Source of the DNA: Sphaerolaimus hirsutus
Lineage: Eukaryota > Nematoda > Chromadorea > Monhysterida > Sphaerolaimidae
Reading direction: 5' to 3'
DNA length: 64,000 bases
Assembly: GCA_964036195.1 (NCBI GenBank)
Contig: OZ038453.1
Span: forward strand, 1,178,001-1,242,000
Shown: piece after piece, positions 1 through 10,950 of the stretch
How the letters are laid out: each line of letters begins with the position of its first letter
How positions within the stretch are numbered: the stretch's first letter is position 1
Notes under the pieces: model-generated
What the model was told of the DNA's origin: nothing
The model's input: the letters and a program-made list of their open reading frames with translations, nothing else
Databases searched by the model: none
Made by a program: the position numbers and the translations under genes

Positions 1-3000
1 ACATTGGAAAAGAGATCCAATTTTGACAGTAAACAGTGGAATTCGATTGTCAGTGAAAGTATAGAGAATTTGGACAAAATGTGTATGGCTACGGCTCAGA
101 GAGCCGCGTATTATGCTGGTTGGTTTTTTTAGAGGGAGTTTTTTATTTTTTAAGAAAAAAAAACAATTTCAATAGAAAGAAAGAAAATGTGATGAATTTT
201 GCTGGCATTTATCTGTGCGAATTGTGTGTAGAGTCCGTTCGTATTTTTGTGTCCTATTTTTTTACGGTGGCAGAATTGACAGCACGGCAAATAGCATTGA
301 AAAATATTTTTAAATATCAAAAAAATACCTCAAAATATAGAATCTATATTGATTTATATTTTTACAAGGATAGATATCTTTTTGTCAAGAGATTTTCTGA
401 GATTATATTTGTTCAAAATCCCCATTTTTCAATACAAAATCACCCAAAATGAAATTTTTTCCATTTACCGACAAGCCTTTTCATTAATTGTTTGTGATTC
501 CGATAAAGTTCTATGTTCTATGCCAAAGGTTTGTTATTCTACAAAGTTATTTTAACTAGTTATGCAAATGAAAATGTTTAACAAGCTTTCAGAGTGTGTT
601 TACAGTCATTTTTAAACTCAAAACATTTAAACTTCTGCAGGCTCCACATTGCTGGCGGCTACGATTTTGGAAGATCGCTATTTGACAGTGTTTAATGTCG
701 GAGATTCCCGAGCTATTTTGTGCGATAAAAATGGAAATTCCACAAGTGTTACTACTGACCACAAGCCGAATTTGGTATGTTTTAATTGGGCCACAGGCCT
801 ATTTCGCACATAAACCCTTTTCGCACATACGCCCGTTTCGCACATGGATGAAACGCGGACCGCACATACGCCCGTTTCGCACGTAACTGTTGCTATGTGC
901 GAAGCGGGCCTACGTGCTTGTGTTGTGACCGGGCACTCCAACATTACCCCCTTTTTTCAAGTGAAAATGTGGAAAGTAAAGTGACTTGTCTTTTGAATTT
1001 TCACTTTTTTCACTGGAAAAAAGTGATAAATATGTTGAAAACTCATTTGAACCTTGAGAACTCGTTGTGCTGCGGGTGGGTGGGGGTGCCCGGTCACAAG
1101 CACGACACGCACATAGGCAGGGACGTATCCAGGATTTTTGAGCGGGGGGGGGGCTGCTTGTTTACGGAGGCCGGCGAGGGGGGGGGCTCAGCCCCCCCCC
1201 CCTAAAATTTTAGGTACATAGTGGCGGAATGGCGCCATGGCGCTGGCGCCATTAGTAGGCGCCACGCCATGGCGCCATTGGCGTTGGCGTCGGCGCCATG
1301 AAACGCTGTATATGTATGTAAATATACATACAAAACAACAAAAAGCACACCATTGAGTGCATTTATAACGATCTGCTGCCACATGGAGCAAATCTGATGA
1401 TAATACCTTATGTCTGGTGAAGAATGCGCGCTTGCGCACAAAATTTTTTACGCTGACGTTGAAAAAGTCGCATTTTCCGGTAACTTTCTGGTCTCGCCCC
1501 GGGAGGGGGGGGGCTGCAGCCCCCCCCGCCCCCCCCTGGATACGGCCCTGCACATAGGTCCGTTTCGCACATAGCATCAGTTATGTGCGAAACGGGCGTA
1601 TGTGCTGTCCGGGTTTCATCCATGTGCGAAACGGGTTTATGTGCGGAACAGTGCACCCCGTTTTAATTGTCATATCGATATCGAAATTTTTTGCAAAAGT
1701 CTATTTTCTCATATGAATGTTGGATATCGACCATATTTTTCTCTAAAATATTGAATATCGATATCGAATATCGCGTTTCATAAGAAAACATATTGAATGT
1801 CAAATATCGATATCGAAAAGTCATATCGTCCCTAGGGTTGGCCGATGTTTTTTTTTAAACGTTTTTTTTATTAAAAAAACGTTTTTTTTTTAAAAAAAAA
1901 CATGACGTCCGAAATGTTTTTTTTTTAAAAAAACATCGGCCAAAATTTTTAGTACTAAGCACTAGGTATTTTGCAAAATTTTTGCGCGCAAGCGCGCAAT
2001 TTCACACACAAATTGACATTGGTGGTTGTTTTCATTGGTTTTGTTGCATTTTTAGTATCAAAACATCCATTTCTATGTGCTACCATGGGTGAATAAGCCG
2101 ACATATGTTGCTGTAATATATAATATTGAGGTAATGTGCTTCCATGTACCTCCACAGTGTGTAACTTCACTCCCAAAGTAACAACCTCCTTTTATAACCT
2201 TGTTTGATCACCATTCCGTGCCAAACTTTACCTGAAGTCACAAACATTCGACTATAAGGCGATATACGAACGATATGTTGACGAAAAATGGATATTTTTG
2301 ACACAAATCACCACTTATAATGCTATCCCATGGCTCCACAGCCATTATATGGTCATATAAAACATCACAGAGTATTGCCAGTGTCTGATATACCTATATA
2401 TGTTGACACTAGGTCATATCTGGGAGCTTTTAAAAAAAAACGTTTTTAAAACAAACAAACATCGAGTTAAAAAAAAAACGTTTTTTTTCCAACCCTAATC
2501 GTCCCAAACCCTACTTTTCAACCGGTCATTTTCCAGCCCCTGTAACGAGCGCGCATCGAACAATCTGGTGGATTCGTCGCTTTCAACGGCGTCTGGAGAG
2601 TTTTGGGCATTTTAGCCACCAGCAGAGCTGTGGGCGACGCGTTTTTGAAAAATACGGGACAAAATGTACTCAGTGCCACGCCCGATTGCCACGTTTTCGA
2701 TTTGGTTTGTTATTTTTCCTCTCTTTTTTTGGGGGGGGGGGGGGGGTGTGTTTGCTTTTTAGGCGTAAAAGGGGTGTCGGCTCGGCAGATTTGGACCCCT
2801 TTGGGGGTTCAGATGGATTGTAAATCGCTTTACCTCAGAGATAAATACATGGTAATTTTAGATAGCAATTTTGAGTATAATTTCTGAGAAATCGCTCAAA
2901 ATTTTCTTTACATAGATAACTGGTCGATTTGGGAGGGGGTAAACCCGCACCCCATTGGAGACCCCTCGGGAGCCCCCTCCCTGAAAATGCCAACAAATTG

Positions 3001-3820
3001 TGGACTGGGCGATTTGGGGGTTAGGGGTCCACTGCACAGGCTCATTAACGAATGTCGTGTATTTACGTTATTCAAAATTTAATTCTACCGTGAGTTAATT
3101 GTTTTTCAGAAATCTGACACCAAACACAAGTATCTCGTTTTGGCTACCGATGGCCTATGGGATGTGTTCACGAATCAGCAAGTTGCCGAAATTCTAAACA
3201 GGTTTATTTTTCTCTTTTTTTCTTTTTTCAACGTTCGGAAAGTTTTTGGGCTTGTCTTTTTCGAATGACAGTTCCTTTTACTAGTTTATGATTTACGCTT
3301 TATCAATTAATTTTTTGAGTGTTATGAAAAACCGTCTGCAAAATTTTCTGGGGGTTGGGGGGAGATAGTTCGGGGGTTGCAATATATAGGCTTTTTCAGG
3401 GAGTAGAAGGCAAAAAAGCTGGAAACATAAACAGTGGGTTTAAAAGCCAGAGATTTATGTGATAAAAGTGGTTAAAAATACGCAAAAAGTACATATGTAG
3501 CTAAAAAGCGATTTTGAAAGTGAAAAAGTGTAAAGATGTCTATTTTTAGGGGGAGGGGGGCTGGAGTCAGTGGGTAGTAGCCAAAATTTTCCCTCGGGAT
3601 TGTCGCATTTTTTATTCCCTTTAAATTGCACAGACAAATGTCAAGCGCTCCCGCCAGCTTACACATGTCAAGTCATGGTGATCGATTGCTGAAAAATGGA
3701 CACAATTCAAGTAATAATTTGGCGTTGCAAAATGCCGCAAAGACACTGGTCGATGCGGCGATTCAAAGGGGTTCCATGGATAACGTTTCTGTTTTAATTG
3801 TAGATTTGGAGAAATTGTGA
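1..3820 (+). CDS. PPM1L: PP2C-family Ser/Thr phosphatase, PPM1L-like, 3' part (premature stop in exon)
   Basis: Metal-dependent protein phosphatase that removes phosphate from Ser/Thr. Exons read 1-118, 641-774, 2537-2704, 3110-3201 and 3634-3820, total 699 nt, with GT-AG introns in phases 1, 0, 0 and 2. The gene continues upstream of the window. Family landmarks in order are [63 protein letters not shown] and [12 protein letters not shown]. The Asp residues of DGLWD and of MDN are the usual metal ligands, and both are present. The last exon adds a Ser/Asn-rich stretch of about 25 residues before the final helix and strand. Odd: codon 3 of the third exon is TAA (2543-2545), where PPM1L relatives have a charged residue. 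Alignment length is otherwise perfect, so this looks like a single-base nonsense change or a sequence error. The family is certain; PPM1L rather than a sister PP2C is likely but unproven. Confidence 0.85.
789..1660. mobile_element. Foldback DNA element in PP2C intron 2
   Basis: Both halves carry the motif TTTCGCACAT and its complement (ATGTGCGAAACGGG), plus a mirrored GACCGGGCAC / GTGCCCGGTCACA pair, so the element folds back on itself. It is flanked by TTTTAATTG at 780-788 and at 1661-1669, a 9-base match that I read as the target duplication. A later element (1118-1550) split it. Confidence 0.6.
1118..1550. mobile_element. hAT-type MITE (CAGGGACGTATCC family), nested
   Basis: Inverted tips CAGGGACGTATCCAGG and CCTGGATACGGCCCTG, with exact 8-bp duplication CACATAGG at 1110-1117 and 1551-1558. 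The interior has G and C runs and GGCGCCATGGCGCC-type palindromes; it has no coding capacity. Other partial copies are at 4615-4720 and, inverted, at 10150-10396. The 8-bp duplication and CA..TG tips are typical of the hAT superfamily. Confidence 0.8.
1670..1824. repeat. ATCGATATCG-rich repeat
   Basis: Several GATATCGATATCGAA units in both orientations within 155 bp of PP2C intron 2. Possibly the arms of an older foldback element; no clean ends seen. Confidence 0.4.
1833..2497. mobile_element. hAT-type MITE (TAGGGTTGG tips)
   Basis: Tips TAGGGTTGG and CCAACCCTA with exact 8-bp duplication ATCGTCCC (1825-1832, 2498-2505). Subterminal arms are runs of AAACGTTTTTTT-like sequence. The core (about 1940-2430) is homologous to the core of the element at 52935-53762 (shared TTTTAGTACT, CACTAGGTAT and GGTGGTTGTTTTCATTGG). 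Confidence 0.8.
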
Positions 3821-3867
3821 ATTTTCTAGGGTTTTTTTTTGTTTTCATGGTTAATTTTTTAAATGAA

Positions 3868-3873
3868 AATAAA
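3868..3873 (+). promoter_or_regulatory. Poly(A) signal of the PP2C gene
   Basis: AATAAA hexamer 48 nt after the TGA at 3818-3820. Position and sequence suit the 3' end of the phosphatase mRNA. Confidence 0.55.
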
Positions 3874-3876
3874 TAC

Positions 3877-3990
3877 ACCGCATTTACTAGAAATACCCCC
3901 AGGGGGTTTATTTTTTTGAGTGAGAATTTTGAGGGGGGGTTAAAAGAGAGGGGGGTATTTCGAGGGCCAAAACTCGGTGCGCATGTAAAC
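3877..3990. repeat. Fragment of the ACCGTATTT..AATACCCCC repeat family
   Basis: Starts with ACCGCATTTACTAGAAATACCCCC, followed by GGGGGTTTATT and GAGGGGGGTTA/TATTTCGAGG motifs. The same family recurs at 8676-8790, 15713-15829, 34862-34985, 56333-56742 and 59013-59177, and more weakly at 4955-5100 and 5987-6110. Confidence 0.55.
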
Positions 3991-4017
3991 CCGGTGATCT
4001 GGGTGCCAAAGGCGTAT

Positions 4018-4614
4018 TAGGGTTCAAACGGGATCCCGATCCCGATCCCGGATCCCGTGAAATTCCGGGATTTACCAGTCCCGATCCCGATCCCGATCCC
4101 GAAACCCCAATCCCGATCCCGAACCCGATCCCGAAATCTCAAAAATACCAATCCCGATCCCGATCCCGAAAGTTTTCAAATCCCGATCCCGATCCCGAGA
4201 AACTCCCAAGTCCGGGATCCCGATCCCGGAAAAATTAGTGGAAATTATAATAAGTGAAATAATGACGTTTTTGCATGCAAAAAGTGGATGCAATCCCCCA
4301 GCGTCAATTTTATGCCACTTTTCTGGCATCCAACAGTGTTTTGAGACCTTTATGAACAACTGTGAATGGCAGAAAAATGGCCAAAATCTCTATCCCTAGA
4401 ACCCAATCCCGATCCCGGAAAAATGCCTATCCCAATCCCGATCCCGATCCCGTGACCCCAATCCCGGCCAATCCCGATCCCGATCCCGAAATCTCACCAA
4501 TCCCGATCCTGATCCCGATCCCGAAACCCCAATCCCGATCCCGATCCTGAAATCTCAAGAAGTGAATCCCGATCCCGATCCCGATCCCGAAAAGTCAATC
4601 CCGTTTGAACCCTA
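4018..4614. mobile_element. hAT-type MITE with GATCCC arrays
   Basis: Tips TAGGGTTCAAACGGGAT and ATCCCGTTTGAACCCTA, flanked by AGGCGTAT (4010-4017) and GGGCGTAT (4615-4622), 7 of 8 bases identical. Both arms are arrays of the 6-mer CGATCC with small variations, separated by a short unique core (about 4235-4395). Proline/isoleucine-rich open frames here are an artefact of the 6-mer. Confidence 0.8.
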
Positions 4615-4720
4615 GGGCGTATCCAGGATTTTTTCGCGGGGGGCTGTTTGTTTACTGAGTCCGGATAAGGGGGGGGGGGGTGGCTCAGCCCCCCCCCTAA
4701 AATTTTTCGTACATGATGAT
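4615..4720. repeat. Truncated CAGGGACGTATCC-family MITE
   Basis: GGGCGTATCCAGGATTTTTTCG followed by a G run, a GGCTCAGCCCC run and CCTAAAATTTT repeats the left part of the 1118-1550 element. The right end was not found. Confidence 0.6.
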
Positions 4721-7700
4721 GCAATGACCTCATAGCGCTGGCGCCATTGGCGGGCATACATATTTATATTGGCATACATATTTATAGATGGACGGGGACG
4801 CCATTGGTATATTTTGTAGAGGATTGACAGTACGAGGACTGATTTACCTACTTAAAAATAAAAAATTGACTTATAACATATCAGTAGGATGGAAAAATGC
4901 GGGAAATTTGGCCTACATGTGCACCGGGTTTCCATGCGCACCGGCACATACCCATTTCGAGGGGGGGGGGGGTTATTATTTCCCCAGAAATAATGTGGGT
5001 ATAAGTTAATAGTGTCCATTTTGAGGGGGGTATTTCGAAGGGAGATGGTTTTTACGTTCATTGTTTCCATTATGAGGGGGGTATTTCGAGCAAATATGGT
5101 AGGTATTATTTTGTGCTTAACTTCGCTTTAATTTTTATTGTAAATATTCGTGTTATCGAGTGTCTGTTGTCATCAAATGCAAATACGGGAAATGCAGCGT
5201 TCCAAGCATTTCAAGTGCTTGGAACAGATTTTCTTTGTTTTTGTTTAACAGGAGCTTGTATACCACCCTGTAAATTACAAAGTAACATGTAAAATGTAAT
5301 GTTAAATACTATGTAAAATAAAAATGAATATATTTTGACTTTACGTTTGACACTTTCTTGACATTTGACAAATTTGTATAACATTTGTTATGGCATTTGA
5401 CACTTAAACAGGGCGCGGGACTGCCACCTGTATTGACAGTACAGTATCAATATCCGTTTTTTTACAGAATCTGTGTCATGTGCCTGAATATTATTATGTG
5501 TATTTTTATATTTAATTTGGCAACTGGGGCCAGTTTCTCATGCTGTGTGAAGTGACAAATATTAGACAAACATTAAAATTTGCAGGAGAATGATTAAATT
5601 ATTCAATTATGTATTGCGAGTTTTATTATTGGGAGTTTATATTTTTGGGAGTTTTGGAGTTATTTTTAAAATGGCAATTTCTGGCTGCTGTAAAACAATT
5701 TCTCCCAGCGTGGATGATTTATTCGTATCCATGTGTTATCTATGATATTCAATTCATGTTGTGATTGTCCCAACAAATGTGTTATTTCTTACGCTGAAAG
5801 TCTCATTTTAACACGAGCTGATTACTTACAAATCTTATATTGTTACTAAAAAGTAAATGATACAATTTTTTTTGTATGACGCTGAAATACATGAATAGTG
5901 TACTATTAATACATTCTAATGTTGAGTTATCTCGTCATGAATAAAGCATTTTGACGTGTGGAATTTGTGATCTGACATTGTGTCTACCGTATTTGCTCGA
6001 AGTAAACCCCCATGGGGGTTTACCATTTCGCCAGCGAATTCTGAGGGCGTTTATTCAGTGGGGGGTTTGTGGAAGAGGTTATTATTTCACCGGAATTTTT
6101 ATGAAATACCATTATTTGTACTCAAGTACTCAAATCCAATATTGACCTATAATCCTATTGTGTCTGTAGACTGTATGACACTGTGCCACTTGGCACGTAA
6201 ACCCACTTGGCATGTAGACCCGGCGTGCATGTATTTCTACCCACTTAGGACCCGTGCTCATCTTTACTCGGTGCTCATCTACTGCTTATTTACGGCAATT
6301 TCCCGGTGCTCTTTGTGGAGGGGGCACAATGATCACTGCGCAGTTGTTAACTAAGGGGGGGGGGGTAACCCCCCAAACTGCCAAGCTTTGCATCTATCCC
6401 GGAGGCTGCTCAACTTTCTATCTATCCCAAATGGAAATTTTGTGCATTTTATCCCTTGAACCTACCAAATCGCCTTACAGATCGCTTTTTTCAGCTATCA
6501 ATCCATTCCTAGGAGTGATTTGCTATCTATCCAGCCCCCCATAGGGTCAACATCTAGGATACACCTGGTACTGAGTAAATGTGAGTACCGGGTAGCGCAA
6601 GATGAGCACTGAGTAAAGATGAGCACCGGCACAGGGCCTTTCTACCCACCAGGCACGTAGACCCGGTAAGCACGTAGCAGGGCGTACGTGCCAAGCGAGC
6701 AGGCTACATGCCAACCGGTTCTGCATGCCTACTGACGCGCCCCTTCTAACTGCGGTGCAATAATATTTTTATTGGTTATGATAACCGTGAACTGCGGCGA
6801 ACTAATCTTTTAATTTCCCTCGCGCGCGTTGAGTACTGCATTAATTGTTAGTTGCTCATGTGACCCGCGAACTGCATTCATATTTCATTTCTATTTCGCT
6901 GCTAGTTGACAAACGAAATTTCCCTAACCCAAATCTGTTTTAAACACATTTGAGTTTATCAGACTGTATAATTTCCCTGACTTTCAAGTGTAGTTGACAG
7001 ACTCTTCATCCCTGTAAACTCTAAACGCCCTGCTACGTGCATGCCGAGTCTACATGCCAAGCGGGTTTACATGCCAAGCGAGCCTACGTCGACTGTATAA
7101 GCCCTGTCCCAATGCAAGCCAGTCATTGTTTTTAAGGTGTATTCTGCTTTACGCGGATTGGTTCTGTTTATTGTTGGTTGTTTCCTGTGGTGACTGCAGG
7201 CTCGCAAAGTGCAGTTTATTTCATTGAAAAATCACTAAAATTTGTTCACTTAAACGGATCCCCATCAACAAACTCCTCATTTCAGTTAACTCTAATGTGT
7301 TTTAAAATGAATTATTATCGTTGTAATTTTATTTTAAGTAAAAAGTGTAAATATATGTGAATAAATGCTAAACCAAAGAGAACATTCTTGTAAGTAACCT
7401 CCCATATATCTGACACCATTCCTGCGCCCTGTACGATGTCATGTAAAATGTCAAATGTCAAGTAAATTTAACAAAAAGAAATTTCACATTTACATGACAA
7501 ATGGCTGCTGCGTGTGCCTCTGCCTTCAAAAAAGCCCTCAATCCGAATGTTTACAGACCATTAGCATTTAGTTGCCATTTCATTCTACCGTTTCTGTTTG
7601 CCTTGCTATGCAAATCAAATACATAAATACATGTATCAGAGTCAGATCAATTTGGGTGGGGGGGGGGGGGGGTAATTTGCACTTTGCGAAAGCATTTTGC

Positions 7701-7919
7701 ACATTTTCTGTAAGAATATATGTAAACACCATCTACGCCAAGTTCGCCACCCATTTTTTATGCTTGACATTAAATATATCTCCAGCTCTGGGAGGCGGGT
7801 GGATTCGAAATTAGAGGGGGTGTACCCTACAATGGGCGGACCCAGTCACATTGAAGAATGCTTAGGAATTGCACCGAGCACCCATAATTATTTCAACAGA
7901 ACAACTTAACAGCTTAAAG
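4721..7919. other. Repeat-rich intergenic region, no gene seen
   Basis: No supportable gene. Contents: weak copies of the AATACCCCC family (4955-5100, 5987-6110). A hairpin with arms TTCCAAGCA/TGCTTGGAA lies near 5200. A CACCCTGTAAA..CAGGGCGCGGGACTG element lies at about 5262-5425, related to 36029-36206. A nested foldback at about 6185-7110 has arms rich in TTGGCATGTAGACCC / GGGTTTACATGCCAA and inner arms GTGCTCATCTTTACTC / GAGTAAAGATGAGCAC. A G run lies near 7655. Confidence 0.5.
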
Positions 7920-8146
7920 CTCTTAATTCAATATTTTTCAAAAAAATTCAAAAAGTAAAATTAAAAATATTTGAAAATTACCCCAAAAAATTCGAAAATT
8001 GCCCAGAAAGATTCAAAAATTTGAAAATAATATTCGAAATTCGGAAATTTTATTTGAGGAAAAATTCGAAAATTTGAAAATTCATTTAGGAAAAAACACT
8101 TAAAAATTCAAATACTTTCTTTCGGAGGGTTTGCCATCGTTGCCCA
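7920..8146. repeat. Right-end fragment of the TTCGAAAATT foldback family
   Basis: Array of TTCGAAAATT-like units ending in GGAGGGTTTGCCATCGTTG, the same right tip as the complete element at 58549-59488. No left end seen. Confidence 0.55.
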
Positions 8147-8374
8147 CTGCACACTGCAAAGTGCACGGGTGGTTCGGACGTTTTTTTGCATGGTCGGAAT
8201 TCAAAGGTGAAATTAAAAAGAGGGGTGGAATTAAAAATCATCTGAACCGACCCAAATTTCAGTAGTTTTTTAGATTTGTCATAAATAAAATCGTCCGAAC
8301 CGACTTAACAATTCCGCCCGGCCGGAAATTAAAAACGTTCGAACCGCACGTGCCACTTTGCAGTGTGCGGTGGG
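8147..8374. repeat. Short inverted-repeat element (CACACTGCAAAGTG arms)
   Basis: Left arm CCCACTGCACACTGCAAAGTG and right arm CACTTTGCAGTGTGCGGTGGG are complementary over about 20 bases. The complementarity extends inward through GGTTCGGACGTTTTT / AAAAACGTTCGAACC. A MITE-like foldback of about 230 bp, later hit at its right edge by the 8375-10942 element. Confidence 0.6.
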
Positions 8375-8675
8375 TAGTGATGGAAAAGTGTCAGGAAAAA
8401 ATGGCACCAGGCGCCAATGGCGCCATGGCGCCATTCAAAAAATTGGCGCCGGGCGCCAGCGAAAATGGCGCCAGACCGCCAATGGCGCCATGGCGCCATC
8501 TGGAAATATGGCGCCGGGCGCCACAGGGCGCCAGAAACAATGACGCCAACAAAAAAAATTCTCTATTTTCTGCCTGTAAATCATCTCGGGGGCGTTTACC
8601 GACGAGCAACATGCTACACCATTTTTCTGACGGTGACTGAAAGCCGCAAACTCATCTTATCATTAGTATTATACA

Positions 8676-8790
8676 CCGCATTTCCTGGAAATACCCCCAG
8701 GGGGTTTATTATATTGTCAGAAAATTTAGAGAGGTTACTTCAAAGTGGCTTATTCGAGAGGGTCTATTATTTCGTGAAATTATATTAGGT
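8676..8790. repeat. Copy of the ACCGTATTT..AATACCCCC family
   Basis: ACCGCATTTCCTGGAAATACCCCC, then GGGGGTTTATTATATTGTCAG and TATTATTTCGTG, inside the left half of the 8375-10942 element. Confidence 0.5.
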
Positions 8791-8832
8791 ATCATTCGTT
8801 GCTTGTAACATACTTAGACGGTCAGATGCAGT

Positions 8833-9659
8833 CAACGATGGGTAAGGTCTCCAAAAAAAAAACACTTTCTGTGTTTTGAGTTTTTCAAAAATGAATACCT
8901 GTGTTTTGAGTTTTTTTATCGAAAAAAACTTGAGTAACTCTGTTTTTATTTCTGTGTTTTTTGTTAAAACTCAAGTTTTTTGAGTTTTTTCTAAAAAACT
9001 CGAGTTTTTGTCCAAAAAACTCGAGTTTTCCCCCCAAAAATTCTGATTTACAGCATTTTGATGTGGAAACAGTGGTTTTCTTATAAAATATTGGTTTTGC
9101 ACATGTTTTAACCCCACATAACATGTGTATTCATTCAAGTGTCGAGAAAGTCCATAAAAATGTCCTCAATGAGGACATCCACCCACATCACAACACCAGC
9201 ATCAACAAAATGCTCACAAACGACAATTTACGCAGTACTCCAAAATTCTTCAATGGCTGTGCACTGTATGGAAGACTACAGAATTGATTTGAACTACAAC
9301 TATATTTAAACATGTCCACCAGGAGATGTGCAAGCCATCTTTAATTTATTTTTTGTTCCATCATAAAATATGAATACTAATGTACATATTTACATGCTAT
9401 GCATGCATATCTTATCTTGTTTAGTTGAACTGAATTCATGTGCGTTCTGAAAATGTGTTCAACCACTTCGCTGAAAAATCTCAAAAACTCAAAAAACTTT
9501 TCTGTGTTTCCGTGTTTCTGTGTTTCTGTGTTCTCCAAAAAAAACTCATTTGAGTTTTGAGTTTTTCAAAATTTGTGAGTTTCCCGTGTTTCTGTGTAAA
9601 ACAAAAACACAGAAACTCAATGAGTTTCTGTGTTCAATTTCTGTGTTTTTTCCATCGTT
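8833..9659. mobile_element. hAT-type MITE with ACTCGAGTTTTT arrays, nested
   Basis: Tips CAACGATGGG and TTTCCATCGTT with 8-bp duplication GATGCAGT (8825-8832, 9660-9667). Arms are arrays of TTTTTTGAGTTTT / AAAACTCGAGTTTTT and TTTCTGTGTTTCTGTG; the core (9120-9470) is unique-looking. Related fragments lie at 35860-36000. Confidence 0.75.
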
Positions 9660-9791
9660 GATGCAGTTAAATTCAACCATAAGAGAGATGCTTGAGCATC
9701 TATAGACATACTGTATCTACTTGAGTAATTACTCCCCTTGCATTGTTCCCTCTCAAAAAAGTCTGACGAAAAGAATCATTTCCATGGGTCT

Positions 9792-9991
9792 NNNNNNNNN
9801 NNNNNNNNNNNNNNNNNNNNNNNNNNNNNNNNNNNNNNNNNNNNNNNNNNNNNNNNNNNNNNNNNNNNNNNNNNNNNNNNNNNNNNNNNNNNNNNNNNNN
9901 NNNNNNNNNNNNNNNNNNNNNNNNNNNNNNNNNNNNNNNNNNNNNNNNNNNNNNNNNNNNNNNNNNNNNNNNNNNNNNNNNNNNNNNNNNN
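9792..9991. other. Assembly gap
   Basis: 200 consecutive N. Round length suggests a scaffold gap of unknown true size. Open frames running through it are meaningless. Confidence 0.99.
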
Positions 9992-10149
9992 TCCCCCGTT
10001 CCAGGCCGGACCAAAAAATGTACCAGAAATGGCACTTCAGAAGGCGATTTTGTCAACAGTTTGAAAAATTTTTGCGCATTTTCCCTAAACAACATATATT
10101 TTCAGCTGACCGGTCCCCGCGGCCTGAACACCACTAAAAATGCACCCAA

Positions 10150-10396
10150 TTCCTGTCCATGTCGCTCTATATGGCTGTAAAATACAGCGTATACTGCTGT
10201 TTTGGCGCCAGTGCCAACGCCAGTGGCACCATGGCGTGGCGCCTACGAATGGCGCCAGCGCCATGGCGCCATTCCCCTACTACAGGGGTAAAATTTGAGG
10301 GGGGGGGGGCGCCGCCCCCCCCCGTTCGCCGGGCTCCGTATACAATCCCCCCCCCCCCCCCCCCCCCCGCTCAACAATCCTGGCTACGTCCCTGCA
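10150..10396 (-). repeat. Inverted partial copy of the CAGGGACGTATCC MITE
   Basis: GGCGCCAGTGCC/ATGGCGCC palindromes, long G and C runs, then ATCCTGGCTACGTCCCTG as the tip. This is the reverse complement of the left end of the 1118-1550 element. Confidence 0.65.
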
Positions 10397-10950
10397 TAAA
10401 ACCCATTTCAAAATACCCCCATATCTGAGCGAGCTGATGAAAAAATAATCCCCGAGGGTATTTCTGAGAAATATGGTGTGTTGTGAATAGGTAATGAATG
10501 ATGTAAGGGGTTGAAAAAATATTTTTATTGACATTGTTCCAATTATGGGTCTTTGAATATTTTCAGTTTACCTGGTATAAATCAATCATCATGAACCCAA
10601 ACTTGCAATGTTAGCAAAAAAATTACAAAGGTGAATGTGCTAGATATCACCTAAATGATATCATTAAGCAGAAAAGGCAGTTAAATATGGAAAATTATAA
10701 CTGGTTATCACTGCTTCTTGGCGCCATTTCCGGCGCCATCCAAAACAATGGCGCCGGGCGCCAAATTGGCGCCAGCGAAAATGGCGCCAAGCGCCAAGGG
10801 CGCCATGGCGCCATTCGAAATAATGGCGCCGGGCGCCAGATGGCGCCACAGAAAAGGGCGCCAAGCGCCAATGGCGCCATGGCGCTGGCAGCCCTTTGGC
10901 GCCATTAAAGGGCGCCAGCGCCATGGCGCCATTCCATCACTAGCGGTGGG

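Larger units (their letters stand above)
8375..10942. mobile_element. hAT-type element with GGCGCC arrays, swollen by nested insertions
   Basis: Tips TAGTGATGGAAAAG and CATTCCATCACTA are 2.5 kb apart but bounded by the exact 8-bp duplication GCGGTGGG (8367-8374, 10943-10950), so they belong to one element. Both arms are arrays of GGCGCCATGGCGCC-like palindromic units (8400-8545, 10720-10930). Between them lie a nested MITE (8833-9659), an assembly gap and an inverted MITE copy (10150-10396). A related right end is at 63222-63235. Confidence 0.7.

Noticed and set aside
81..452. 123-codon open frame over the first intron of the PP2C gene
   Set aside because: The real exon (1-118) reads in another frame and joins 641-774 with correct phase; the open frame is AT-rich intron.
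4057..4550. Proline/isoleucine repeat proteins in both strands
   Set aside because: Direct translation of the CGATCC array of a MITE; no start context or conservation.
8350..8640. Overlapping Ala/Pro/Met-rich open frames on both strands, also at 10660-10970 and 62990-63245
   Set aside because: Produced by GGCGCC palindromic arrays, which are open in all frames.
9700..10137. Open frames spanning the gap
   Set aside because: They contain about 65-100 unknown residues from the N run.
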